From assembly GCA_020746835.1 (NCBI GenBank), contig JAGPNK010000018.1, positions 474,219-538,218 of the forward strand: 64,000 nucleotides of DNA, read 5' to 3'. Made by a program: the position numbers and the translations under genes. A model generated the notes under the pieces. The model was not told where the DNA came from and made no database searches. It worked only from the letters and a program-made list of their open reading frames with translations. Below, piece after piece: positions 52,434 through 64,000 of this stretch. The number at the start of each line of letters is the position of its first letter. Position 1 is the stretch's first letter. This DNA is from Stachybotrys elegans. Its lineage: Eukaryota > Ascomycota > Sordariomycetes > Hypocreales > Stachybotryaceae.

Positions 52434-53157
52434 ATGCCTCCCTTCAGTGAGGAAGCCAACATCCCCATCGCCATCGTCGGCCTGTCGTGCCGCTTCCCCG
52501 GCGATGCCTCGACGCCCTCCAAGTTCTGGGACCTGCTCAAGAACGGCCGCGATGGCTTCTCACAAACCACGACGCGGTACAACGCAGAGGCCTTCTGCCA
52601 CCCTACCGGCCACGGCAACCGGCAGAACATCATACCCACAAAGGGGGGATACTTCCTCAAGGAGGACCCTTACCTCTTCGACGCCGCCTTCTTCAACATC
52701 ACAGCCGCCGAGGCCGTAGCCCTCGACCCCAGGCAACGCATCGCCATGGAGGTCGCCTACGAGGCCCTCGAGAACGCCGGCTTCACGCTGCAGAAGATTG
52801 CCGGCACGCAGACGGCCTGCTTCATGGGCTCCTCCATGAGCGACTACCGCGACGGCGTCGCCCGCGACTTTGCCCACGCCCCCAAGTACCACATCCTCGG
52901 CATCAGCGACGAGATGATTGCCAACCGCATCTCCCACTTCCTCGACATCCACGGCCCCAGCGCCACCGTCCAGACGGCCTGCTCCTCGAGCCTCGTCGCC
53001 ACCCACATTGCCTGCCAGAGCATCCGCTCCGGCGAGTCCGACATGGCCCTCGCCGGCGGCGTCGGCCTCATGGTCAGCACCGACGGCACCATGCACCTCA
53101 ACAACCTGGGCTTCCTCAACCCGGAGGGCCACTCGCGGTCCTTTGACGAAAAGGCCA

Positions 53158-53188
<31 letters not shown>

Positions 53189-56100
53189 CGTCGTCCTCAA
53201 GCGCCTCGACAGGGCCATCCGCGACGGCGACACCATCCGCGCCGTCATCCGCGCCTCGGGCGCCAACTCGGACGGCTGGACGCAGGGCGTCACCATGCCG
53301 TCGGGCGACGCCCAGGCCAACCTCATCAAGTACGTCTACGAGTCCAACGGGCTCGACTACGGCGCAACCCAGTACGTCGAGGCCCACGGCACCGGCACCA
53401 AGGCCGGCGACCCCATCGAGACGGGCGCCATCTACCGCACCATCGGCCGGGGTGGCGCAAAGTCGTCGCGCAAGAAGCTCTGGGTCGGCAGCGTCAAGCC
53501 CAACATCGGCCACCTCGAGGCTGCCGCCGGCGTCGCCAGCATCATCAAGGGCGTCCTGGCCCTGGAACACGGGCTCATCCCGCCCAACATCCGCTTCACC
53601 AAGGCGAACCCCTCCATCCCCCTCGACGAGTGGAACATGGCCGTTCCCACCGCCCCTACGCCCTGGCCCGCCGTCCAGACCAAGCGCATGAGCGTCAGCG
53701 GCTTCGGCATGGGTGGCACAAACGCCCACATCGTCCTCGAGGCCGTCTCCAACCCTGCCGCCATCAGCTACTCCACCAACGGCGTCGTCGCCTGCGAGGA
53801 GGGGACCAAGAGGCTCTTCGTCTTCAGCAGCCACGACAAGGCCGGCTTCAAGCGTCTGGGCAAGACACTGGCCGACCACATCGGCGACCTCGGCCCGGCG
53901 GCCTCGAGCCCTGAATACCTGGCCAACCTCGCCCACACGCTGGCCAAGGCTCGCTCGGGTCTGCTGTGGAGGTCCGCCTGCTTCGCCGACGGCGTCATCT
54001 CCCTCCACGAGCAGCTCACGACGACTCTGGGCGAGGACGCCGCGCGCGCACCCAGCGGCAGCGCCACACCCCGCATCGGCTTCGTCTTCACGGGCCAGGG
54101 CGCGCAGTGGGCAGGCATGGGCGTCGAGATGCTGGGCCGCCGCGTCTTCGGCGAGTCCGTGGCCAAGTCGGCCGAGTATCTCCGGGAAATGGGCTGCGAC
54201 TGGGACCCAGTAGCAGAACTGTCCAAGGGGGCCAAGGAGTCGAGGCTCGGCGTCCCGGCCATCAGCCAGCCCATCTGCTCGGTGCTGCAGATTGCGCTGA
54301 TTGACGAGCTCCGGTCGTGGGGGGTGACGCCGGCCAAGGTCGTCGGCCACTCGAGCGGTGAGATTGCTGCTGCGTATTCCATCGGCGCCCTGTCGCATCG
54401 CGATGCCATTGCCGTTGCCTACTTTAGGGGCCAGACGTCTACCGGACGCCCTGGCGGTGGCATGATGGCCGTCGGCTGCTCGCGAGAGGATGCACATAAG
54501 CTGATGCAGGAGACGAACCTCCACGTCACTGTCGCTTGCGTCAACTCTCCCTCCAACGTGACTCTGTCGGGCGATGTCACGACCCTCGAGGCGCTCCGTG
54601 AGATTCTCGCGGAGCGCGGCGTCTTTGCCCGTCGCCTCAAGGTCGAGGTCGCCTACCACTCTCCTCACATGAACGAGGGTTCCGTCAACTACTTCTCCGC
54701 CATCGAGGACCTCGACTGGGATCTCGAGGTGCCCGGCGGCGAGAGCCAGCCCGTCATGATCTCGAGTGTCACTGGCTTCGCGGCCGATCCCGAAGAGCTC
54801 GGCCCCTTCTACTGGGTCCGCAACCTGACGTCGCCCGTCCTCTTCACCGATGCCGTCCGAGAACTTGCCCGTCCCGCGGCCGGCAGCCAAGACGCAAAGG
54901 ACATCGACCTGCTCATCGAAGTCGGACCTCACAGCGCCCTCGGAGGCCCCATCGAGCAGATCTTGGGCCACTACGGCATCAGCAACGTCGCCTACATGTC
55001 GATGCTCACTCGAGGCCAGAGCGCGCTCGACACCAGCCTCAACCTCGCCGCCGACCTCTTCCGTCACGGCGTCCCCATTGACGTCGCCAAGGTCAACGGC
55101 GACTCCAACACGCACCTCCTGACCAACCTGCCCCCGTACGCCTGGAACCACTCGGAGAAGTTCCGCGCCGACTCGCGGCTCCAGCGCGAGTTTGTCAACC
55201 AGCAGTTCCCCACGCGCAGCCTCATCGGCGCCCAGATGCCCAAGATGGAGGAGACGGAGTCGGTCTGGCGCGGCTTCATCCGCCTCGACGACGAGCCCTG
55301 GCTGCGCGACCACACTGTCGGCACGACGGTCGTGTTCCCGGCCGCCGGCATGGTCAGCATGGTGCTCGAGGCGGTCCAGCAGGTCGCCGACCAGGGCAAG
55401 ACGCCGCGGGCCTTTAGGATGCGCGACGTCTCCTTCCTGGCTGCCATGTCGCTGCCCGACAAGATTGCCACCGAGGTCACCATCCACATGCGTCCTCACC
55501 TGCTGGGAACGTCGGGCTCCACGCCCTCGGCTTGGTGGGAGTTTACCGTCTCGTCCGTCGCCGGGCCTGTCGGCCAGATGCGCAACAACTGCCGCGGCCT
55601 CGTGTCGATTGTCTACGAGCAGAACAGGAGCCCGCAGATGATTTGCGAGGAGGCCAGCCTCGAGGCAGGGCACATTGCCGACCACTACCGCATCCTCCGC
55701 GAGTGCCCCGAGACGTGCCCCAAGGACGTCTTCTACGACCGCATGGCCAAGTCTGCCCTTCCCTACGGCCCTCTTTTCCAGGGCGTCGAAACATGCCACC
55801 CTGGTTCGGGCAAGACGGCATTTGATGTCAAGCTCGTCGACATCGGCGAAACCTTCACCAAGGGAAAGCTGGAGCGGCCCTTCTTGATCCACGCGGCGGC
55901 GCTCGATGCCATCTTCCAGGGATGGCTGGGCAGCACGTCCAAGGGCGCCAACAGCAGCGACTTTGGCCTCGGCGCTCCCATGCTCCCGGCTTCCATGGCC
56001 GAGTTTGAGATTGCGGCTGACATTCCCGGAGACGTGGGCTATGTCATGCCGGGGCACTGCTTCTCCCACCGCCACGGCTTCAAGGAGTTCTCCGCAGACA

Positions 56101-59100
56101 TCCACATGCTCACCGACGATCTGTCCAAGGTGCTCCTGTCCGTGACCGACTTCCGCACGTCAGAAGTGGAGATTGAAGAGAGCAGCAATGCGAATGAGGG
56201 CGCGCTTGATGTTGACCCGGCAGAGATTACCGCCGAGGTTCACTGGAACTATGCCCTGGACATTATGAACTCGAGCGAGATTAGCCAGGCTGTAGCGGCT
56301 TCTGCGACGACGACGTATGATAAGTTGATCGAGGTACGTCAAGCGAGTGAGCTAAGGAAACTGAATGGCTACTAACATCGGTATAGCTTGTTCGCATGGT
56401 TATCCACCAGCAACCTACCCTCAACGTTATTGAGCTGACTGAGTCGATCCAAGAACTCTCCCAGGCTGTCATTCCAACTCTTCCAGGTGGCATGCTGCTC
56501 CCTAGCCAGGTACGATACGGCCTCGTCAACGGCAACGGAGACAAGGAGATCGAGGGAGACGTCTTTGGGCACGTCTTTGATCTGTCCATCTTGGACTCTA
56601 CCAACCCGGCCGACATCGCCTCGGCGGATTTGTTCGTCATCCCTCACCATGTCAGCCGCAACCTAAAGACCAAATTCGATGGCATTCTTGAGCGTCTCAT
56701 CGCCCTGGCCAAACCGGGTGCCTTCTTCATCATTGGCGACAACGAGACCATCGCAGCACCCGTCCTCAAGGCAAAGGGGTTCCAGCGCATCATCTCCATT
56801 CCCTCCGTCACCGGAAGCCTCGCCATGTACTCCTTGCCCCAAGAGCAGCAGGACAAGACCAGTACCATCACCGACATCACGATCCTGAAGCCCAGCACCT
56901 CCTCCATCGACGCGCAGCTCTTCTCCAAGAAGCTCCAGTCTACTCTGCGCGAGCAGGGCATCAGCGTCTCCGTCGAGACTGTATCCACCAGCCTCCGGCC
57001 CGCCAGTGTCGAGGGCAAGACCTACGTCTCCCTGCTCGAGCTGGAGCAGCCTCTGCTAGAGAACATTTCCGAGTCCGACTACCAGAGCATCCAGGCGCTC
57101 ATGCTCAACTGCGAGCGTCTCCTCTGGATCACCCGCGGCAACAGCCCGTCCCTCAAGCTCATCGACGGTCTAGCACGCTGCATCAACAACGAGACGGCCG
57201 GCAATAAGGTCCAGGTCCTCCACCTAGACCGGCAGGAGAACCAGGTCAGCCCCTCCCTAGCCGCCCGCGTCCTCCTGTCCTCCCGCAGCAGCGCCATGAC
57301 CGACTGCGAGTTCCGCGAGCGCGCCGGCCTGATCCAGATCCCGCGCATCTTCCGCAGCATGGCGGAGAACGAGCGCGTGCGCAACCACCTCGAGGACTCG
57401 ACGCGCGTCATGGGCCTGCGGAACGGCGACGAGGACCCCCTTTCCACGCCCTACCGCCTCACCATCGGCAAGCCTGGTCTGCTCGACTCCCTGCACTTTG
57501 TCGCCGACGACACGACCATCACCGCACCCCTCGGCGACGACGAGCTCGAGTTGGAGATCAAGGCCTCGGGCGTCAACTTCCGCGACATCATGGCCTCGAT
57601 GGGCCTCGTCCCCGTCAGGGGCCTGGGTCAGGAAGCCAGCGGCGTTGTCCTCCGCGCCGGCTCCCGCGCAGCTGCCTGCTTCAAGCCCGGCGACCGCGTC
57701 AGCACGCTGTGTCCCGGCGGTCTGCACGCCACGCGCACGCGGTGCGACTACCACGCCACCGTCAGGATCCCCGACGCCATGTCCTTTGAGGAGGCAGCGG
57801 CTTCGCCCATGGCGCATGCGACGGCCTACTACGCCCTCGTCAAGCTGGCCAAGCTCCGCGCCGGGCAGTCGGTCCTGATCCACGCCGCTGCGGGCGGCGT
57901 TGGCCAGGCCGCCGTCCAGCTCGCCAAGTACCTCGATCTCGTGGCGTATGTGACGGTAGGCACCGACGACAAGCGCCGCTTCATGGTGGAGCAGTACGGG
58001 ATCCCCGAGGACCACATCTTCAACTCCCGCGACGCCAGCTTCGTCAAGGGCATCCACCGCGTCACGGGGGGCCGCGGCGTCGACTGTGTGCTCAACTCGC
58101 TGTCGGGCGAGCTCCTGCGCGTATCCTTTGGCTGCCTCGCCACGTTTGGAACCTTTGTTGAGATTGGCCTTCGCGACATCACCGACAATATGCGCCTCGA
58201 CATGAGGCCCTTCAGCAAGAGCACCACCTTTACGTTCCTCAACCTGCAGAACCTCCTCGAGCAGGACCCGGCTGTCCTCGGCGAGACGCTCAGCGAGACG
58301 TTCAAGCTGCTTCAGCAGGACATCCTGCACACGCCGTACCCCATGACCGTCTACCCCGTCAGCCAGGTCGAGGAGGTCTTCCGTATTATGCAGCAGGGCA
58401 AGCACCGCGGAAAGCTGGTCCTCTCGTTCTGCGGGGACAAAGTCGAGGCGCCTGTTCTGTGCAAGGCCAAGGACTCGCTCAAGCTCGACCCCAAGGGCAC
58501 GTATCTGCTCGTGGGTGGTCTGGGTGGTCTGGGACGCAGCCTGGCAATCGAGTTTATCCGATCGGGCTGCCGCAACCTGGCTTTCATCTCGCGCTCTGGC
58601 GACTCCAAGCCTGCCGCCAAGGCTGTCGTGGAGGAGCTGCGATCTATGGGGGCAGTGGTCAAGGTGTTCCGCGGCGACGTGGCTGATGAACCCTCTTTCC
58701 TGTCGTCCATGGCACAAATCACGCAGCAGCTTCCTCCCGTCAAGGGAGTCGTGCAGATGGCCATGGTTCTCCGGGACACCGTCTTCGAGAACATGACGCA
58801 CGGCGAATGGATGACGCCGCTGCAGCCCAAGGTCGCCGGAACCTGGAACCTGCACAAGTACTTTGGCCACGACCGGCCGCTCGACTTTATGATCTTCTGC
58901 TCGTCCATCTCGGGCGTCACGGGCAACCCTGGACAAGCGCAGTACGATGCCGGCAACACCTACCAGGACGCGCTGGCTCACTATCGCCGCGACCAGGGCC
59001 TCAAGGCTGTGTCGGTCAACCTAGGAATTATGCTCGATGTCGGTGTCATTGCAGAGACGGGCGCTCACAACTTCAAGGTCTGGGAAGAGGTCCTGGGTAT

Positions 59101-59632
59101 TCGCGAGCCGGCATTCCACGCCTTGATGCGTAGCTTGATCAATGGCCAGAAGCAAAGGGATGCAGCCTGTCCCGCGCAGGTCTGCACCGGCCTTGGCGCC
59201 GGCGATGTGCTTGCCACCCACAACCTCCCTAGCCCGCCGTGGTTCAAGGACTCGCGATTCGCCTCGCTAACGGTGACGAGCGCCGCCAATGCTGCCAACG
59301 CCGGCGGAGATGCCTCGAGTACAGCAACGCTTGCATCGCGGCTCACCGAGGCGGGCAACAACAAGGACATGGCCGCGGCTACGACCATCATCACGGGTGC
59401 TCTCGTCAAGAAGACGGCCGAGATCCTGCGCATCCCGCCGTCGGAAGTTGACCCGAGCCGGCCAATCTACCACTACGGTGTCGACTCGCTGGTGGCGCTA
59501 GAAGTAAGAAACTGGATCACGAGGGAGATGAAGGCCAATGTGGCTCTGCTGGAGATTCTGGCGGCTGTACCGATGGAGACGTTGGCGGCGCAGATTGCGC
59601 AGAAGAGCAAGCTGATGGGCGATGTGGCATAA
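52434..59632 (+). CDS. Highly reducing PKS, KS-AT-DH-(vestigial MT)-ER-KR-ACP
   Basis: Exons 52434-56333 and 56387-59632 with a 53-bp intron (GTACGT..TATAG) give 2381 aa. KS 8-430 (TACSSS, Cys near 183; EAHGTGT; NIGHLEAAAG). AT 545-870 (FTGQGAQW; GHSSGE near 638). DH 935-1250 (RDHTVGTTVVFPAAG, His near 960). A reduced region at about 1290-1460 lacks the SAM-binding GxGxG and looks like a remnant methyltransferase. ER 1680-1985 (NFRDIMASMG; HAAAGGVGQAAVQ near 1800). KR 2000-2190 (LLVGGLGGLGRS; SSISGV..QYDAGN). ACP 2300-2375 (GVDSLVAL). No thioesterase is present, so the chain must be handed on. Closest in layout to HR-PKSs of zearalenone, radicicol and curvularin-type pathways, it should supply the reduced starter to the NR-PKS SAT. 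Confidence 0.94.
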
Positions 59633-59950
59633 TGGCTTAACGACCTTTTGTCTTCTTTTTTGTGGTATATATTTATCTGGGAACAATTAGTGGTAATTTA
59701 GAGTATAGAATCATGACGTTTGTGATCAAGGGTTGTGGTGTCTCTCACATTTCGGTGAATTAATTTGTCACATCACCATCATCACCACCACGAGTGAGAC
59801 CTTGAAAGGGTTGCTTCAATTGAATAGGATATTGGGGTAGTAGAGACAAAGGAAATGCAGAGACAAAGACATGCCGTTTCTTTCGTACAGACGCTCATAC
59901 AATGCCAACCCGACAAGAACTTGCAGTAAGAATCATGACGCTGTCGCTTT
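59633..59950. other. Convergent 3' spacer
   Basis: Gene-free 318 bp between the HR-PKS and the leftward Mpv17-like gene. It probably marks the right edge of the PKS pair and holds a CACCATCATCACCACCAC run. Confidence 0.4.
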
Positions 59951-60604
59951 CTATTTGCGATTGGCAAAAATACTGAGGAAAATGCTCCATCCAAATCCTA
60001 CAATGACGGCGACGAGAACGCGGGAGCGCACGGGGACCCAGAGGAAATTGCACACGGCAATCAGAGGCCAGATGTGCCACCCGGCGCGGATGAGGGGCCA
60101 TATCCTCTCCCTGATGATGGCGAGGAGCTGTGCGAAGCTGGAGACGCGGGCGAAGTTGGTGCAGGTGAGGAAGATGGTGCCGCTGATGAGGAGGCCAATG
60201 GTCTGGTCGATGACGGTCTTGGCGACGACGTTGCGCCAGCTGACATCGGGGCCGACGACGCTGGGGCACCTGCGCCTGGCCTCGTTGTCGGGATGGGGAG
60301 AGACGGGCTCGTCGAGCTTCAGCTTCTCCTCGAGGGGCGCTGGCTCGGGCTGGGCAGTGGGCAGGACATCGCCGACGGGGGCGTTGCGGGTAGGGAACCA
60401 ATCCTCGAGGATGAACTGGATAATGTTGCCGACCTGGGAGCCGAGGGATCCGTAGAGGGCAAACTCGGCGACCTGCTGCCAGTCGAGCGACAGCTTGGTC
60501 GGGTCGCTGTGCAGGGCGGTGAACTGGACGACGAGGTTGGCCGAGACCTTGATGACGAGCGCCTGGGCGGCCAGACGCGGGTTGAGGGCCCGGCGCAGCA
60601 ACAT
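59951..60604 (-). CDS. Mpv17/PMP22 family membrane protein
   Basis: Intron-free, 217 aa from ATG 60604 (MLLRRALNPRLAAQALVIK). It has about four hydrophobic segments and the family C-terminal signature: WPLIAVCNFLWVPVRSRVLV followed by VGFGWSIFLSIFANRK. A Pro/Glu-rich, Asp-rich loop lies between the second and third segments (about residues 75-110). Members sit in peroxisomal or inner mitochondrial membranes and act as channels; yeast Sym1 is the best known relative. The last WSIFLS(I) motif is nearly always kept. It is probably a housekeeping gene. A role in peroxisomal steps of the neighbouring pathway is possible but unsupported. Confidence 0.85.
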   Translation of the reverse strand: MLLRRALNPRLAAQALVIKVSANLVVQFTALHSDPTKLSLDWQQVAEFALYGSLGSQVGNIIQFILEDWFPTRNAPVGDVLPTAQPEPAPLEEKLKLDEPVSPHPDNEARRRCPSVVGPDVSWRNVVAKTVIDQTIGLLISGTIFLTCTNFARVSSFAQLLAIIRERIWPLIRAGWHIWPLIAVCNFLWVPVRSRVLVAVIVGFGWSIFLSIFANRK

Positions 60605-61469
60605 GGGCGGCGGGAGGGCGGGAGGGCGAGACGGCGATGTGACGGACGGCAAGCCTCACATTCTGGTCCGGACGCAGGCGGAGAGCGGCGGATGGACAGG
60701 AGACGAGAAGATGAAGATGGCGATGAAGGTGACGATGAAGGTAAGATGAAGGCGAGGGATGCGAGATGAGATGGGATGAGATGAGGGATGAGCGGCGTGG
60801 CGGCGATGGAATGGATGAGGACAAATGGCCCATTATCGAGACATGATGGGCCAATGGCGCGAAAAGGAGTAAAGGCGGGCCGGCCGGAGCCCTGCAGGGG
60901 ACTGATAACGGCCTAGGGATCCGACGATAAGGCGGCAGATGAAACAGTACCCCTTTCATTTGCTACCCTAGACCTACACACCAGTGAACGGGAGAAATAA
61001 ATACATCGAATTCTTTCGCTCATTAAGAAACTTTATTTTTATTTGATTCAACCGATCTATCTGATTGTGGAATTATTAATTTTCTCATTTGCCATATTTA
61101 TTTCCCATTTGTACATGGATAGAGCCTCCCGCCCAATCCTCACTTAATAAATCGGCTTCCAGTTGCGAATAATTCAGTCGGTCATCGTTGAGAGCAATAT
61201 GACACATGGATTGATACGTCGGTAAACCGAGTAAACGTGCCTGACTTGGGTAAAATAACAAGAAGCTTCATAACGCTAATATAAGACTTAACTCTTCCTT
61301 GACATATGAGACGGAACTATACGCCTATATTGTGAACTCATATACACACAGTTGAGGCCATGCCAATCTCACAGTTGCACAGATAATGATTGTACTTTAT
61401 TCTTACATCAACAGGAGCAGACCCATATCTATCCCACCATCTCGCTAATCCATCAATACCGGAAACAGC
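60605..61469. other. Intergenic region with GATGA-type simple repeat
   Basis: Imperfect GATGA/GATGG repeats at about 60705-60800 lie in the promoter of the Mpv17-like gene. The remainder (60960-61469) is A+T-rich, without a recognised gene, and includes the calpain-like gene 3' end. Confidence 0.4.
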
Positions 61470-64000
61470 TCACTGAACCAGCTGGATAGACAACCCCGGC
61501 CGCTGGGAATACACCCGCAGCCCAAACACGCACACGGCATTCCACGACCCAGAAGGCAGCTCCTCCGTAGGCGGAGTGACTTCGGGTTCAGACTCGGCAT
61601 CAGAGTCTTCATCTGCGTCTGGGGCGGGCGCTGCAGGCGCTGCGGGCGCTTCGGGCTTTGCCTCCTCCGCCGCTGTCCCATTTGTTGCCAGAGGCTCAAC
61701 CCCGTTTACAGGCACGGCAGCCTCTGGGATGGTCTGCAGGGGCGTGCCTTTCGTCTGAGCGACTGCAGAGTCTTTCTTCTCACCCTCTGCGGGCTTTACC
61801 TCGACCTTGGTCTCAGTCTTGGCGCTCTCTGTGGGCTTCTCCTCTGTCTTGGTTCCAACCACAGCTTCATCCTTCTTCTCGGCGACTTCATCCTTCTTCT
61901 CAGCGACTTTATCCTTCTTCTCGGCAGCTTCATCCTTCTTCTCAGCAGCCTCGGCGGGCTTGGCTTTCGTCGAACTTTCCGTCGTTGTCGCCGCATCAGT
62001 CGTTTTCTCAGCCGTCTTGGCTGCCTCCGCAGCGGCCGCTGCCTCGGCCTCGGCCGCCATCTCGGCAGCAATCTTAGCCGCCTCCTCCATGGCCTTGGCC
62101 GCAGCGGCGAGCTTCTCCTGCTGCTTCTTCAGCCGCCTAGCCCGCCTCTCCTCCTTGGCCTTGGCATCCGCCTTCCTCTTCTCAATCACGGCGTCCTCGT
62201 CCACGACGCCCGCCTTGGCGTGCGCAATGTCGTACTGCATGCCCACCTGCCTCAGCTTCTGCGGGTTCTTGTCGGCGTACTTCTTGACCACCTCCTCCAC
62301 CGTCTTCTCCGCCGTGAGTGCCGTGTCCCGCTCGGCCGTGATCTTGGGGAGCACCTCGTACGTTCCAGGCTCGAGCTCGACCTCGCAGCTGACGGACCGG
62401 TTCTCGTAGTCGTGCAGAGGGCTGACCTGGCAGATGCGCTCCGGCTCCGCGCCGGGCTTGTCCTCTGCCTTCTTCTGCAGCACAAAGTGCAGCTGGAAGT
62501 AGTACTGGCCCTGGAGGCCGCGGAAATATCGGTCGTCGAGCTGCGTCAGGACGAAGACGGCGAGACCGGACTTCTCGACCTCGATGACAAACTTGGACTT
62601 GAGGAAGCCCGTCATCCACGAAATGTTTGCCGATGTCCACTGCTGTACCATAGTCCACGTCTGGTCAAACAAGCGGGTGCGGTGGAGGAACATGAAGTTG
62701 GCCAGCATGTCGTCATAAGACATCCAGAAGACACCGTCGTCCCCAAAGGTGTGGTTGAGGCGCTTCAGCCAAAAGGGAGTCCATTCTTTGGAGCCGTCTG
62801 ACCAAGGGCCAGTCCACTCGCCTGCTCCGCCTGCACGCTCGCCCCAAGGGTTTCTGCATAGCATGTTAGTAGTCTCCTCATTCCACCAGAGGCTGCGGTT
62901 GTTTCGACTTACCGGACTTGCACCAGGCGCACTTTGTTTCCGTCGTCATCCACCTCCTCGCGAGACTGAAGAATGGAGTAGGCATGGTCGAGTGCCAGAC
63001 CTGTCTTCTGCCACAACCCACTGCCCTTATCCATAGCAGCCAATGCAAAGACGAACTCGTTGTCTCGGTTAGTAAGCTCTTTCCAGAGCTTGTCCTTCCT
63101 CAATACCCGGTTCGTCGCGATGGTAGAAGTAACGCCTCCGGTCATATCCTCAACGGCCTCGCCGGGCCATCCTCCCGAGAGCGCCTCGTAGTCGCCGTGG
63201 ACCTTGGCAAATGCCTTCTCAAGAAGAGGCAGCCACGTCTCGTTGGGGTCAGCGCAGTGCGCAAAGTACAGCGCCTCGGAGCCCGTCTGGTTAGCCCTGC
63301 GGAACTGGCGCGCCTTCTTTCCGCTCGAATCGAAGCCGTCGCTGTAAATGTCAAAGTCGGCGGAACTCAGGTACAGATTGTCGTCGACGACGGTCGAGAT
63401 CCACTCGCCGTCGCGCTGGAAGACGAAGCCGTAGACGCCGCACTCCTCGTCGCGCGCCACGCAGACCCTCTCCATGAGATCCTTGCGGTGGGCAATGGTG
63501 GCCACGGCCGCGAGCCACCAGCAATCGCCCGTGGCGCCCTGCTTGATGTCGGAGGAGGAGAAGCCGTCAATGGTGAAGCGCGGAGAGTCAAAGATCCAGT
63601 CGATGCGGTGGATCGAGCCAGGCCAGTAGGTCTCGGTGCCCCGGACGCCCTGGCGGTGCTTCGCGGCGGCGGCCACGGCAGGGCTGGGAGAAGCGGGGTT
63701 GGCGCTCTGCGAGGCAGAGCTGGCGCTCTCTGCATCCTCGTTGTCGGTGTCGCGGACGAGACCGTTGAGGCAGTTGCCGTGAGGATCCAGCTCCAGGCTG
63801 AAATCCGGATCGGTGAACTTCTGGTTGGTTCGCTCGCACTCGCGAACGATGCGCTTCACCTTTTCTCTGCACTCTCGGGCGGCAATCTCGTACGACTCCT
63901 GGGCATTGTGTGCCGAAGAGGCGCGCTTGGGATCGAAGCCTGGCAGAACAGAGTCGTACAGGGCGCGGGGGAAGATCGAGGTGACCTTTCCGGGGTATCT
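61470..64000 (-). CDS. Calpain-like cysteine protease (5' end beyond right edge)
   Basis: Exons 64000-62913 (open to the window edge, so the start is missing) and 62853-61470, with a 59-bp intron (GTAAGT..TGCAG) that splits the Arg codon before NPWGE. The catalytic triad is intact: Cys in QGATGDCWWLAA, His in ALDHAYSIL and Asn in VRNPWGE. A beta-sandwich (C2-like, calpain domain III) follows at GFLKSKFVIEVEKSGLAVFV. The C-terminal 220 residues are a charged, low-complexity tail with a Lys/Arg/Ala-rich coiled-coil part and repeated AEKKDEA-like units. Layout fits fungal calpains of the intracellular, Ca-independent type, with homology in the first visible residues (IFPRALYDSVLPG, ECREKVKRIVRECERTN). 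It is a cytosolic regulatory protease whose substrate is unknown. Confidence 0.9.
61860..61965. repeat. 21-bp repeats coding AEKKDEA units
   Basis: About five imperfect in-frame copies of a 21-base unit (plus strand ..TTCTTCTCGGCGACTTCATCC..) encode AEKKDEA, AEKKDKV and AEKKDEV in the calpain tail. Confidence 0.8.

Noticed and set aside
52560..56105. A 1181-codon open frame antisense to the HR-PKS
   Set aside because: It mirrors the strongly C/G-ending codon use of the PKS exon. It has no domain, biased composition (Ala/Gly/Val/Asp) and lies wholly within a clear gene.
57257..58981. A 574-codon antisense frame over the ER/KR part of the HR-PKS
   Set aside because: Same codon-bias artefact; no domain.

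Overview
The window is nuclear DNA of a filamentous ascomycete (Pezizomycotina, probably a Sordariomycete-like plant- or litter-associated fungus; the class is inference). Genes carry short 42-84 bp GT..AG introns with CTGAC/CTAAC-like branch points. The gene content is typical: fungal Zn2Cys6 and bZIP regulators, iterative type I polyketide synthases (PKS), an AA9 polysaccharide monooxygenase with CBM1, secreted RNase T2, fungus-specific DUF proteins and a PalB/calpain-like protease. No tRNA, rRNA, CRISPR or intact transposon was recognised.

Region 1 (about 1-15,800) looks like one secondary-metabolite cluster. It holds a cytochrome P450 cut by the left edge, a Zn2Cys6 regulator with an apparent frameshift near its end, a 12-TM MFS exporter, an 8.1-kb highly reducing PKS and a divergently transcribed enoyl reductase. 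The PKS has the layout of a PKS-NRPS hybrid (KS-AT-DH-MT-inactive ER-KR-ACP) but stops about 40 residues into the condensation domain, so the NRPS half is gone. The missing ER activity is probably supplied in trans by the neighbouring reductase, as in LovB/LovC-type systems. The shared PKS/ER promoter carries three 17-bp tandem repeats built of CGG triplets, a plausible Zn2Cys6 operator.

Region 2 (about 15,800-44,600) is mixed accessory and housekeeping content: a DUF3176 membrane protein; a cysteine-rich, probably GPI-anchored secreted protein with an in-frame TGA in its signal peptide; a bZIP factor; a chromate-transporter family protein; a large NO VEIN-like ATPase protein with two apparent frame breaks at G runs; RNase T2; AA9-CBM1 monooxygenase; a DUF4385 protein; a 7-TM protein; small proteins; and a TPR-SET methyltransferase-like protein. 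Several long spacers are gene-free, and one upstream of RNase T2 is rich in palindromes.

Region 3 (about 44,600-59,632) is a divergent pair: a non-reducing PKS (SAT-KS-MAT-PT-ACP-TE) and a highly reducing PKS (KS-AT-DH-ER-KR-ACP with a vestigial MT). This is the core gene set of resorcylic-acid-lactone or related benzenediol-lactone pathways. The HR-PKS would make a reduced starter, the SAT would load it on the NR-PKS, the PT would cyclise and the TE would release a macrolactone. No dedicated regulator, exporter or tailoring enzyme adjoins the pair, so it looks like a minimal two-gene cluster.

Region 4 (59,951-64,000) returns to conserved genes: an Mpv17/PMP22 membrane protein and the 3' part of a calpain-like protease that runs off the right edge.
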